This document shows positions 51,609 to 60,579 of a DNA stretch of 64,000 bases, piece by piece (the first letter of the stretch is position 1; every line of letters starts with the position of its first letter). This stretch comes from Actinomycetales bacterium. GTDB taxonomy: Bacteria; Actinomycetota; Actinomycetes; Actinomycetales; Dermatophilaceae. The stretch lies in assembly GCA_016715285.1 (NCBI GenBank), contig JADKAO010000007.1, positions 62,001 through 126,000 of the forward strand, written 5' to 3'. The notes under the pieces were generated by a model. That model did no database searches. It saw nothing but the letters and a program-made list of their open reading frames with translations, and was not told the origin of the DNA. The position numbers and the translations under genes are program-made.

Positions 51609-52651
51609 TCAAGCCGCTGCTGGGAGGGCAGGGGTTTGACGGTTGTTGTGGTCGGTTGTGAGGAGTTGGAAGATGACGCGGGCGAGGCGGCGTTTGAGGC
51701 AGCGCAGGGCTTCGGTCTTGGATTTGCCCTCGGCCAGTTTCTTCTCGTAGTAGGCCCGTCCCAGGGTGCCGGGCATCCGGCCTGGGTGATCGCGATGCGG
51801 TGGATCGCGGCGCATTGCCTGACCGGGTCATCCGGACCCGGCCGGCGGTGTTGCCCGACCAGACCGGGATCGGGGCGATCCCGGCGTGGCGGGCGAACGC
51901 GGCTTCGGAGTGGAACCGGGTGACACCGGCGCACTCCCCGAGGAGTTTGGCCGCGGACAGTTCCCCACACCCGGGCAGGGAAAGCAGGACCGGGGTGTAC
52001 TTCTTGACCAACACGCGCAGCCGCTGGTCGAAGGCCTTGATCCGGACAGTCAACGCAATGATGTCGTCGAGCTCGTCCAACGCCATCTCCGCAACCACCC
52101 CGGACAAGGTGACCAGCCACGCCCGCAGCGCCTGCTGGTGCTTACCCAGATCCATCGAACGCGGCTTGGGCGCACGGGCAGGGTCGAGCTCGTGGACCCG
52201 CCACAACAGCGAGTTGATCGTGCGAGTCCTGGTGGCCACCAACGACTCTCGCCGATCGACGAGCACCTTGGCCTCCCGCGACACCGCGTCATGGGAGGCC
52301 ACCGGCAGCGACGGCTCCCGCAAGAACGCCCGAGCCACCGCGAAGGCGTCGATCGGGTCGGACTTGCCACGGGTCCGGGCGACGCGGCGTTGCTCGGCCA
52401 TCATCTTCGGCGGCACCCGCACCACCTGCTGACCGGCGGACAGCAGGTGGTGCTCCAACCGGGCCGACAGATGCCGGCAGTCCTCGATCGCCCACCTCAG
52501 GTCGAGCCTGACTCGCTCGAGCCCACGCCAACGCCCCAGCGTGTCCCTCGCTCGTAGCCGAGACGGTGCGCTGCCCGACCTGGCGCCCGACCGCGTCAAC
52601 CGCGACGAACGTGTGCGTGCGCTTGTGGACATCGGCTCCAACAACAACCAT
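51609..52651 (-). pseudogene. IS110-family transposase, frameshifted
   Basis: Three frames together give an IS110-type transposase: MVVVGADVHKRTHTFVAVDA from ATG 52651 (DEDD domain), a shift near 52520 into LRWAIEDCRHLSARLEHHLL through LSLPGCGELSAAKLLGECAG, and a shift near 51825 into AYYEKKLAEGKSKTEALRCL at the C-terminus. Two single-base indels inactivate it. IS110 elements lack long terminal repeats, so ends are not defined. Confidence 0.82.
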
Positions 52652-53009
52652 GGTGGTTGCCTCCTTCACCTGATCAGTGACTGGACGGTTGGGCCGGTCG
52701 GCGGACACACCTCAGTGGGGGCGATGCCACGCTCCTATCAAGTCACGCCGGCCGGTCCATCACACCCGATGCCGGCACAACGCATGCTCGCCAGTCCGAA
52801 GACGACACCGAGCCTAAGAGCCAGACACCAGGTGCTCAGGATCCAACCACCGCGTGAGCGGCACCATCACCCTGACACTGAGCCGAACCTAGCGCGCTCT
52901 GGGTCGGTTCGTGCCTGGTCAAGGTGCTCTGATCGGCCGCTCGCTGGAGGGTCGCGGTTGAGGTGATTCGTCACACTCGGAGTGCTCTCCCTGCCCTAAG
53001 CCCGTCACG
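52652..53009. other. Gene-free stretch upstream of the higBA remnant
   Basis: About 360 bases between the IS110 transposase start and the higBA operator. It should include the non-coding end of the IS110 element, but no inverted repeat or convincing gene is seen. Confidence 0.4.
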
Positions 53010-53011
53010 TA

Positions 53012-53029
53012 TGTCGACTAAAGTAGACA
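53012..53029. promoter_or_regulatory. Operator-like palindrome before higB
   Basis: TGTCGACT-AA-AGTAGACA, 7 of 8 bases symmetrical, ending 1 base before the toxin ATG at 53031. Likely the autoregulatory site of the toxin-antitoxin locus. Confidence 0.5.
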
Positions 53030-53030
53030 C

Positions 53031-53351
53031 ATGGTCGGGGTCTTCAGCATAGAGGAATTCGATCGTTGGCTACTCAAACTCAGGGATCGTCAGGGGTCGG
53101 CTTGGAATCATTTCCAGGATCGATCGGCTCGCGCATGGCAATCCCGGTGACACCAAACCAGTGTGGGGCACGGAGTTTCCGAGCTCCGCCTGACCTACGG
53201 GCCTGGCTCCGGATCTATTACGCACAACGTGGCAACCGCATTCGTGCTTCTTCTCTGCGGTGGTGACAACTCGACGCAGGGCAGCGACATCAGCAAGGCT
53301 CACCAGTTCGCCGCAGACTGGCTCTCGAACGAGGATGATCATGACCGCTAA
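53031..53351 (+). pseudogene. higB: HigB/RelE-type toxin, multiply frameshifted
   Basis: ATG 53031 starts MVGVFSIEEFDRWLLKLRDR, then the frame breaks. SRIDRLAHGNPGDTKPV, VGHGVSELRLTYGPG, RIYYAQRGNRI and VLLLCGGDNSTQGSDISKAH follow in successive frames, together spelling a normal HigB-like addiction toxin of about 105 residues. At least three single-base indels are needed, so the toxin is dead. Confidence 0.82.
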
Positions 53352-53637
53352 GCAGTACCGCCGCTTCGACCCGGCCGACTACCTCACCGGCATCGAAGAC
53401 GTCGCCGGCTACCTGCAGCTCGCGATCGAGGAGTCTTCCGAGGATCCCACCGCGGTTCCCCGTGCCCTGGGCGTTATCGCGCGGTCGGGGAACATGAGCG
53501 AGCTCGCCAAGCGCGTAGGGATGAGCCGAGACGGGCTCTACAAGGCACTGTCTGACAAAGGCAACCCCACTTGGTCGACAGTTCTCAAGGTGTCCGAAGC
53601 ATTGGGGCTGAAGCTCACCTTCCACGCAGTGGCCTGA
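53341..53637 (+). CDS. higA: HigA-type antitoxin (XRE fold)
   Basis: A 98-residue addiction-module antidote: TAKQYRRFDPADYLTGIED, AIEESSEDPTAVPRALGVIA, and the helix-turn-helix MSELAKRVGMSRDGLYKALS. Frame, start and length are normal. It overlaps the end of the broken toxin gene. Keeping an intact antitoxin next to a destroyed toxin fits decay after toxin loss. Confidence 0.9.
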   Translation: MTAKQYRRFDPADYLTGIEDVAGYLQLAIEESSEDPTAVPRALGVIARSGNMSELAKRVGMSRDGLYKALSDKGNPTWSTVLKVSEALGLKLTFHAVA

Positions 53638-53658
53638 CGGGCCCTGACACGTCGCCCG

Positions 53659-53669
53659 CGTGAACGTAG
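53659..53669. repeat. Module boundary repeat CGTGAACGTAG, copy 3
   Basis: The same 11 bases as at 46998 and 50894, here without a following mutM tail, 22 bases after higA. It probably marks the right edge of the island; the GTATGCC motif reappears from 54722. Confidence 0.6.
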
Positions 53670-53876
53670 GTGGAGAGCGGAAGGTGTCGATGTCATCCGG
53701 ATCCTCCATCAACGAATGGACCCCACACGCCACCTCTGACTGCACTGATCTGCCGGCGGCGGTGGGCGAGGGCCGGGGGCAAGGTCTCAATCGTTGAAGC
53801 AAATCGTCCACGACGAATGGCGCGGTTGAGACGATAACGGTCGGCGATGTCGGACCTCTGGCATAGAGTGCCGCGC

Positions 53877-55817
53877 GTGACCACGCACTTGGAGCCGCTT
53901 GCCCTGCCCACCGCTGCCGACGCGCTTGCCTGGCTGTCCGATCGAGCCGATTCGGGCCTCGCCCGAGCCCGTGAACTCGTCGAGACCCTCAAGGCCAACC
54001 CGCCCGCCGACGCAATGGCAGCGCTCGAAGCATGGAACGACGTGGCCATCGCGATGGGCAATGTCGCATCAGCGAGCTCGTTCTTCAGCGAGGCGCACCC
54101 TGACGAAGCCGTGCGCTCGCGCGGCGAGCTTGCCATGCAAGACGTCACCAAACTCTCCACGGAACTCTCCCTGGATCGTGAGTTGTACGACCTCTTCGCT
54201 CAAGTGACCGAAGACGGCCTGGACCCGCAAGCAATTCGCTTGCTGCACAAGACCCTTCGCGACTTCCGGCGATCTGGCGTCGACAAGGACGAGACCACGC
54301 GCGACCGCGTCCGCGAGATCAACGACCGCCTCACCGTCGTCGGCCAGGAGTTCAGCAAGGCCATCCGCGACGATGTCCGGACCATCCGGGTCACGCTCGA
54401 TGAGCTCGCCGGGCTGCCGCAAGACTGGCTCGACGGCCACCCCGCAGATGAGGACGGCCTCATCACGGTCACCACCGACTACCCCGACCTCGTGCCGGTG
54501 GTCACCTTCTGCACCGTCCGGTCGACGCGCGAGGCGCTCCGAGTTGCCTTCCTCAATCGTGCCTGGCCCGACAACGACGCCCGCCTCAAAGAGCTCTTCG
54601 CCCTCCGCCAGGAGCTCGGCGAGCTCGTCGGCTACGCCTCGTGGGCCGACTACGACGCCGAGGTCAAGATGATCGGCAGCGGCGCCGCGATTCCGACCTT
54701 CATCGACAAGATTGCGGACGCGGCATACCAGTCGGGAGTCCGTGACCGGCAGGTGCTGCTGGAGCGGATGCGGCACGACCGCCCCGAGGCCACCGAGATC
54801 ACCGCGGTCGACTCGACCTTCTACGAGGAGGTCGTGCGGCGTGAGCAACTCGCCGTCGACGCTCAACTCGTGCGGACCTACTTCGACTTCGGCAAGGTGC
54901 GTCAGGGGCTGCTCGACGTCACCGGCCGCCTCCTCGGCGTCACCTACGTGCCGGCGGCCGATGCCCAGCTGTGGGACGACGAGGTGGCGGCATACGACGT
55001 CTTTGATGGTCGCGACGCCTCACCCGAGACCGCAGACCTCCTCGGGCGCATCTACCTTGACCTGCACCCGCGCGAGGGCAAATACAAGCACGCGGCCCAG
55101 TTCGACCTGCGACCAGGCGTCACCGATCGCCAGCTGCCCGAGGGCGTGCTCGTCTGCAACTTCCCGCGCGGGCTCATGGAGCACGACCAGGTCGTCACCC
55201 TGTTCCACGAGTTCGGCCACCTCGTCCACCACATCCTCGGCGGGCTGCAGCGGTGGGTGCGGTTCTCCGGGGTCGCGACCGAGTGGGACTTCGTCGAGGC
55301 GCCCAGCCAGATGCTCGAGGAGTGGGCGTGGGACCCGGACGTGCTGGCAAGCTTCGCCACCAATGACGCCGGGGAGGCGATCCCCGCCGACCTGGTCGCC
55401 AAGATGCGTCGCGCGGACGATTTCGGCAAGGGCTATCGCGAGCGCACCCAGATGTTCTACGCGGCGATCTCCTACTACTTCCACGTCGAGCGGCCAGCAG
55501 ATCTCACCCAACGCACCCGGGAGCTGCAGGAGCGCTACTCGCTCTTCCCCTACCTGGAAGACACCCACTTCACGTCGAGTTTCGGTCACCTGGAGGGGTA
55601 TTCGAGCGGCTACTACACCTACGCGTGGTCGCTGGTCATCGCCAAGGATCTGTTCTCGGCCTTCAACCCCCACGACATGTTCGCCCCGGACGTCGCGCGC
55701 CGCTATCGCGAGCACATCCTCGAGCCAGGTGGCACTCGCGACGCCGCGGACTTGGTCGAGGATTTCCTCGGGCGGCCCTACACCTTCGACGCGTATGCCG
55801 CGTACCTCGCCCAGTGA
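53877..55817 (+). CDS. M3-family zinc metallopeptidase (oligopeptidase)
   Basis: A 646-residue cytosolic oligopeptidase of the thimet/Dcp type. The zinc motif HEFGH is at about residue 444 (LFHEFGHLVHHIL), with the third ligand in the downstream WDFVEAPSQMLEEWAW. GTG 53877 is chosen because TAGAGT ends 7 bases before it (leaderless pattern) and the peptide start fits; ATG 53847 is also in frame. First core gene after the island. Confidence 0.92.
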   Translation: MTTHLEPLALPTAADALAWLSDRADSGLARARELVETLKANPPADAMAALEAWNDVAIAMGNVASASSFFSEAHPDEAVRSRGELAMQDVTKLSTELSLDRELYDLFAQVTEDGLDPQAIRLLHKTLRDFRRSGVDKDETTRDRVREINDRLTVVGQEFSKAIRDDVRTIRVTLDELAGLPQDWLDGHPADEDGLITVTTDYPDLVPVVTFCTVRSTREALRVAFLNRAWPDNDARLKELFALRQELGELVGYASWADYDAEVKMIGSGAAIPTFIDKIADAAYQSGVRDRQVLLERMRHDRPEATEITAVDSTFYEEVVRREQLAVDAQLVRTYFDFGKVRQGLLDVTGRLLGVTYVPAADAQLWDDEVAAYDVFDGRDASPETADLLGRIYLDLHPREGKYKHAAQFDLRPGVTDRQLPEGVLVCNFPRGLMEHDQVVTLFHEFGHLVHHILGGLQRWVRFSGVATEWDFVEAPSQMLEEWAWDPDVLASFATNDAGEAIPADLVAKMRRADDFGKGYRERTQMFYAAISYYFHVERPADLTQRTRELQERYSLFPYLEDTHFTSSFGHLEGYSSGYYTYAWSLVIAKDLFSAFNPHDMFAPDVARRYREHILEPGGTRDAADLVEDFLGRPYTFDAYAAYLAQ

Positions 55818-55833
55818 GCCCACGGCATACCCC

Positions 55834-56130
55834 GTGACACCGGACACTGACGCCAGGGTGACGGCCTTCGTCCATGGCTACGTCCAGGGCGTGGGCTTCC
55901 GGTGGTGGGTGCGCGCCCGAGCCCTGGAACTCGGCCTGGTCGGGCACGCGCGCAACACCTATGACGATCGGGTCGAGGTCGTGGCGCAGGGCCCATCCAA
56001 TGCCGTTGAGCGGCTCGTGCGGCTCTTGGGGGAGAACCCATCCACCACGATGCGCCCCGGACGAGTCACCCAGGTGACCACCCAATGGGCAGACCCGCGC
56101 CAGGGTGTGACTGGTTTCGTCGAAAGGTGA
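55834..56130 (+). CDS. Acylphosphatase
   Basis: A 98-residue enzyme that hydrolyses acyl phosphates. The catalytic Arg is in VHGYVQGVGFRWW near residue 22 and the Asn in HARNTYDDRVEV near residue 45. GTG 55834 lies just after a reverse GTATGCC motif, with no good ribosome site. It lies 16 bases after the peptidase gene and before the chorismate mutase gene; actinobacteria often have acylphosphatase just upstream of smc. Confidence 0.9.
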   Translation: MTPDTDARVTAFVHGYVQGVGFRWWVRARALELGLVGHARNTYDDRVEVVAQGPSNAVERLVRLLGENPSTTMRPGRVTQVTTQWADPRQGVTGFVER

Positions 56131-56164
56131 GTATGCCGGGCGCGGGCGCGGCCACACGGCATAC
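56131..56164. terminator. GTATGCC inverted pair after the acylphosphatase gene
   Basis: GTATGCCG (56131-56138) and CGGCATAC (56157-56164), 8-bp perfect stem with a GC-rich loop, starting right after the stop codon. It has the same form as the hairpins at 6587 and 7746. Confidence 0.5.
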
Positions 56165-56175
56165 CCTTGGCTGTC

Positions 56176-56478
56176 GTGAGCGAACGCGAGATTCCCGGGG
56201 AGTTGGCCGCGCTGCGGGCTAGCATCGACAACCTCGACGCCGCTTTGGTGTATTTGCTGGCTGAACGGTTCCGGTGTACTCAGCAGGTCGGTCATCTCAA
56301 GGCCGAGCTTGGTCTGGCGCCGTCAGACCCAGCGCGTGAAGAGGAGCAACTGCAGCGACTGCGGCAACTCGCTCGCGAGTCGGGCCTGGATCCGGCGTTC
56401 GCTGAAAAGGTGCTCGCATTCATCATCGCGGAGGTCATCCGCAATCACGGGATCATTGCCGAGGCCGTCAGCTCTTAG
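56176..56478 (+). CDS. Chorismate mutase (AroQ type)
   Basis: A 100-residue helical chorismate mutase, converting chorismate to prephenate for Phe and Tyr synthesis. LAALRASIDNLDAALVYLLAERF is the first helix, QQVGHLKAELGLAPSDPARE the second segment, and FAEKVLAFIIAEVIRNH the last. GTG 56176 is preferred (MSEREIPGEL). It resembles the intracellular mycobacterial-type enzymes that are activated by DAHP synthase. Confidence 0.88.
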   Translation: MSEREIPGELAALRASIDNLDAALVYLLAERFRCTQQVGHLKAELGLAPSDPAREEEQLQRLRQLARESGLDPAFAEKVLAFIIAEVIRNHGIIAEAVSS

Positions 56479-56643
56479 CTGCGCAGCTCGCGCACCGTCC
56501 TATCTCCAGGCGACCACACGTGGAGCCAGGTAGTCTCGTGGGGCCTCGCGCCCGCGGCGCGCAGGCACGCATCCCGCCCGCCTCGACCCCTCGACCCTGA
56601 CCTCTCGACCCTGACCCTCGACCCCCAGGAAAGTTCCGGCAGC
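56479..56643. other. Intergenic region upstream of smc
   Basis: 165 bases. CTCGACCC recurs four times in tandem-like spacing between 56581 and 56627, ending in CCCCAGGAAAG before the smc GTG. No gene or clear terminator is seen. Confidence 0.4.
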
Positions 56644-59600
56644 GTGTACGTCAAGAGCGTGACCCTCAAGGGCTTCAAGTCGTTTGCGTCAGCGACGACG
56701 TTGCGGCTCGAACCGGGCATCACGTGCATTGTCGGGCCGAACGGATCGGGCAAGTCCAATGTGGTCGACGCGCTCGCGTGGGTGATGGGAGAGCAGGGCG
56801 CCAAGAGCTTGCGCGGCGGCAAGATGGAAGATGTCATCTTCGCTGGCACCGCGGGCCGGGCCCCGCTCGGTCGCGCCGAGGTGGCGCTGACTATCGACAA
56901 CACCGACGGTGCGCTGCCGATCGACTACACCGAAGTGACGATCAGCCGGACGATGTTCCGCAACGGGGGCTCTGACTACGCGATCAATGGCACCACCTGC
57001 CGCCTCTTAGACATCCAAGAACTGTTGTCAGACAGTGGGATTGGCCGCGAGATGCACGTCATCGTCGGCCAGGGCCAGCTGGACACCGTGCTGCGCGCCA
57101 CCCCCGAGGAGCGCCGAGGCTTCATCGAAGAAGCCGCTGGCGTCCTCAAACACCGCAAACGCAAAGAGCGCGCCCTGCGCAAGCTCGAGGCGATGGACGT
57201 CAACCTCACCCGCGTCCAAGACCTCACGACCGAGATCCGCCGCCAACTCGGGCCCCTGGGTCGACAGGCGGAGACCGCGCGCAAGGCCTCACTCATCCAG
57301 GCCGAGGTGCGAGACGCGCGGCTGCGGCTTATCGCGGACGATCTGGTCCAACTCACCTCGACCCTTGAGCAAGAGGTCGCCGACGAGACCGCACTCGTCG
57401 CTCGCCTGACCGAAGTCGAAACCGCCGAAGCGACCATCACGGCGGACATCGCCCAACTTGAAGCCATCGCTGAAGCTCAACGCCCCCTGCTCGCGGCCGC
57501 CCATGACCGGTGGTTCACGCTCACGAGGATGGTGGAGCGGCTCGGCGGCCTGGCGAGCTTGGCCAGTGAGCGGTTGCGCCTGCTCGCCGAGGACACGACC
57601 CCTCAGCATCCATCGACCGCCCGCGACCCCGAGGTGCTGCGTGCCCAGGCGGCCGACCTGCGCGAGCAGCACGAGGCCCTCGTGCAGCAGATCGAGACGG
57701 CAGCCCAGGCACTCGCCGAGGCCGTCACCGCGCGCACCGAGGCCGAACGCAGGTATGCCGCTGAGCAGCAACGCCTCGCGGCGCTCGCCCGCGCGGCCGC
57801 TGACCGACGCGAAGGCTTGGCCAAACTCTCCGGCCAGGCTGCAGCCAAGGCGTCGCGCATCGAGGCAGGGGAAGCAGAGATCGGGCGCTTGCGCGCCGCG
57901 GTTGAACAGTCGCTCGCACGCGCGACCGCGGCCGAACGTGACTTCGCCACGCTCGAAGCCTCGATCGCCGTCGAGGAAGAGGGCGAGGAGGGGCTCGATA
58001 CGGCATACGAGAGCGCCGCGGCCCACCTCGAGGCGCTGGAACTCCAAGCCAAGACCCTCCGTGAGGAGGAACTCGCGGCCGACCGCGAGCGGCAAGCCGC
58101 AGCGGCCCGCGCCGACGCCCTGGCCATGAGCGTGGCCCGCAAAGACGCCACCGCTGTGTTGCTCGCAGCCGCCGAGACTGACGGGGTCCTCGGCTCCGTG
58201 GCGAGCATGGTCACGGTGTCCGACGGTCACGAAGGCGCCATCGCCGCCGCCCTCGGGTGGGCGGCGGACGCGGTCGTCGTCACCTCTGAGGACGCTGCCG
58301 TCAGACACGTCGCTACGTTGCGTGAGCAAGAGGCTGGTCGCGTGGGCATGCTCCTCGGGGATGCCGCGCGGACTGACCACTCCGATATCGGAGTTTCCAT
58401 CCCCGCTGGAGCGACCTGGGCCCACCAGGTGGTGACCTGCGACCTGCGGGTGCGGGCCGCGGTCGACCACTTGCTGGCTGGGGTTGTGCTGGCCGCCGAT
58501 GTCGATGTGGCGCGCGCTGCAGTGCGGAGTGGACTCACCGCGGTGACACCGCTCGGGGACATTTATGCTCCCGGGTCGGTGCGCGGCGGCAGCGGCTCTG
58601 CTCCCAGCGTGTTGGAGATCCAGGCGGCACACGACGAAGCCATCGCGCTGGTCAACTCTGCCTCGACGGCGCGTGACCAGGCACGCTTCGCGCTGGCCGC
58701 GCTCGCTCCGCAGCTGGAGTCCGTGCGCGCCGATGTCTTAGCTGCTCTGGACCGGCTCCACGACTCGGATGCGCGGATGTCCGCGGTGGCTGAGCGGCTG
58801 GGTGCCCTCGGTGCCACCGTCCGCACCGCCCGCTCTGAGGCGGCCCGCACGGAGGCCGCGGTGGAGCAAGCGCTCGCAGCGGTTGCCGCCGATCGGCTCG
58901 CTCACGAAGAGCTCGTCGCCCGGCTCGCCGCGGCGCGCAGTGATAGCGCCGATGACGCCGAGCCCGCCACCGACGAGCGCGACGCCCTCGATGCCGCCGC
59001 GCGGGACGCTCGCGCTCACGAGACCGAAGCTCGACTCACGTTGCGCACTCACGAGGAGCGCGCGAGCGCCCTTAAAGACCGGGCCCGAAGCCTTGAGTCC
59101 GCAGCCGCCGCCGAGACCGCGAACCGGCAGCGCGAAGCCGCGCGCCGCGAACGACGAGCGCGCGAAGCGCATGTCGCCCAGGCGGTCAGAGTCGCAGCAG
59201 AGTATGCCGTCCGCGTCCTTCGCGTGAGCGCCGACCAGGCCGATCTCGCGCGCAGTGAGGGGGAGGTGGCGCGATCAGAACGTGACGCTCAGTTGGCGAC
59301 CGCGCGTGGCTCCCTCGTCCGGGTCCATCAGGAACTGCGTGAACTCACCGACTCGGTCCACCGGGACGAGGTCGCCAGGACGCAGCAAAAGTTGCGCATC
59401 GAGGCGCTCCAAGCGCGCGCCATGGAGGAATACGGCGTCGACGGGCAGACCCTCGTCGATGAGTTCGGGCCGGATCGGTTGATCCCCGTCCTCACCGAGC
59501 CTCGCAGTGGCACCCAACCGAATGACCAGCGAGACGATGAGGTCCCCGAGCCCGTCGCATTCGTTCGGGAAGAGCAGGAGAAGCGGCTGCGCTCCGCCGA

Positions 59601-60225
59601 ACGAAAGCTCGGCGCCCTCGGGAGAGTCAACCCGCTGGCACTGGAGGAGTTCGCGGCACTTGAGGAACGGCATACCTTCCTCACCACGCAACTCGCTGAC
59701 CTCAAGTCGTCCAAGCGGGACTTGCTCGACATCGTCAAAGAAGTCGACGACCGGGTTGAGCGGGCGTTCGCCGATGCCTTCTATGACACTGCAACGCAGT
59801 TCGAGGCTGTGTTTGCGCGGCTGTTCCCCGGTGGTGAGGGGCGCCTGATCCTCACTGACCCCGAGCACATGCTGACCACGGGGCTGGAGGTTGAGGCACG
59901 TCCGCCGGGAAAGAAGATTAAGCGCCTCTCACTGCTGTCTGGTGGGGAGCGGTCACTCGTGGCCGTGGCTCTGCTCGTCGCGATCTTCAAAGCGCGTCCG
60001 AGCCCGTTCTACATCATGGATGAGGTCGAGGCTGCCCTTGATGACGCCAACTTGGGTCGGCTGCTCACGTTGTTTGAGGAGTTGCGGGATTCCAGCCAGC
60101 TCATTGTCATCACCCACCAAAAGAAGACGATGCAGATTGCCGATGCGCTGTATGGAGTGACAATGCGGGGCGATGGCGTCACGACGGTGGTATCCCAACG
60201 TATGAAAGACGTCACAGCGACGTGA
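56644..60225 (+). CDS. smc: Chromosome segregation protein SMC
   Basis: A 1193-residue condensin subunit. Walker A is GPNGSGKSN at residues 31-39, followed by long coiled coils (about 160-490 and 665-1010), a hinge near 510-655 (GVLGSVASMVTVSDGHEGAI), the ABC signature LLSGGERSLVAVALL near 1097 and Walker B YIMDEVEAALDD near 1123. GTG 56644 follows AGGAAAG. ftsY, which often follows smc, is not next here. Confidence 0.97.
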   Translation: MYVKSVTLKGFKSFASATTLRLEPGITCIVGPNGSGKSNVVDALAWVMGEQGAKSLRGGKMEDVIFAGTAGRAPLGRAEVALTIDNTDGALPIDYTEVTISRTMFRNGGSDYAINGTTCRLLDIQELLSDSGIGREMHVIVGQGQLDTVLRATPEERRGFIEEAAGVLKHRKRKERALRKLEAMDVNLTRVQDLTTEIRRQLGPLGRQAETARKASLIQAEVRDARLRLIADDLVQLTSTLEQEVADETALVARLTEVETAEATITADIAQLEAIAEAQRPLLAAAHDRWFTLTRMVERLGGLASLASERLRLLAEDTTPQHPSTARDPEVLRAQAADLREQHEALVQQIETAAQALAEAVTARTEAERRYAAEQQRLAALARAAADRREGLAKLSGQAAAKASRIEAGEAEIGRLRAAVEQSLARATAAERDFATLEASIAVEEEGEEGLDTAYESAAAHLEALELQAKTLREEELAADRERQAAAARADALAMSVARKDATAVLLAAAETDGVLGSVASMVTVSDGHEGAIAAALGWAADAVVVTSEDAAVRHVATLREQEAGRVGMLLGDAARTDHSDIGVSIPAGATWAHQVVTCDLRVRAAVDHLLAGVVLAADVDVARAAVRSGLTAVTPLGDIYAPGSVRGGSGSAPSVLEIQAAHDEAIALVNSASTARDQARFALAALAPQLESVRADVLAALDRLHDSDARMSAVAERLGALGATVRTARSEAARTEAAVEQALAAVAADRLAHEELVARLAAARSDSADDAEPATDERDALDAAARDARAHETEARLTLRTHEERASALKDRARSLESAAAAETANRQREAARRERRAREAHVAQAVRVAAEYAVRVLRVSADQADLARSEGEVARSERDAQLATARGSLVRVHQELRELTDSVHRDEVARTQQKLRIEALQARAMEEYGVDGQTLVDEFGPDRLIPVLTEPRSGTQPNDQRDDEVPEPVAFVREEQEKRLRSAERKLGALGRVNPLALEEFAALEERHTFLTTQLADLKSSKRDLLDIVKEVDDRVERAFADAFYDTATQFEAVFARLFPGGEGRLILTDPEHMLTTGLEVEARPPGKKIKRLSLLSGGERSLVAVALLVAIFKARPSPFYIMDEVEAALDDANLGRLLTLFEELRDSSQLIVITHQKKTMQIADALYGVTMRGDGVTTVVSQRMKDVTAT

Positions 60226-60251
60226 TCCCTGTCACGTCATGGGCGCGGTGC

Positions 60252-60269
60252 GGTCGCGCTAACGCGACC
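60252..60269 (+). terminator. Hairpin after smc
   Basis: GGTCGCG (60252-60258) with CGCGACC (60263-60269), loop CTAA, 26 bases after the smc stop, followed by ACTTTGGG. A weak terminator candidate. Confidence 0.4.
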
Positions 60270-60288
60270 ACTTTGGGAAACTTCAATC

Positions 60289-60579
60289 ATGACTGCCCTG
60301 ATGATCGCGATGATCCTGTGCCTGCTGTTGGGCCTCGCCGTCGTGCTCGCGGTCGCGGTGCCGGCTCGTCGTGCTGGCCGTGACCTGCTCACCGAGCGGG
60401 GCGAGCACGTGGTTGCCCGAGTCAAGGAACGCACAGATCATGTTGCGACAGTGACCCGAGAGCGGACCGGTGATCTCATCGCCACGGCCAAGGACAAGGT
60501 GACCGATGTCCGGGGGCGGCCCGATGACTCTTCGACCGAACCTGCTCAGGCTGTCGCGCACCAGCCGGAAGCTCGTTAG
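60289..60579 (+). CDS. Small membrane protein
   Basis: 96 residues. One N-terminal transmembrane segment (residues 5-26, MIAMILCLLLGLAVVLAVAV), then a basic amphipathic helix (RAGRDLLTERGEHVVARVKE) and a hydrophilic tail. The arrangement resembles small anchored proteins found near smc/ftsY, but I recognise no family. ATG 60289. Its stop overlaps the convergent IclR gene by 4 bases. Confidence 0.65.
   Translation: MTALMIAMILCLLLGLAVVLAVAVPARRAGRDLLTERGEHVVARVKERTDHVATVTRERTGDLIATAKDKVTDVRGRPDDSSTEPAQAVAHQPEAR

Noticed and set aside
54712..55833. Long plus-strand frame within the M3 peptidase gene
   Set aside because: Out-of-frame shadow of a clear peptidase gene; only its end, from GTG 55834, is real (acylphosphatase).
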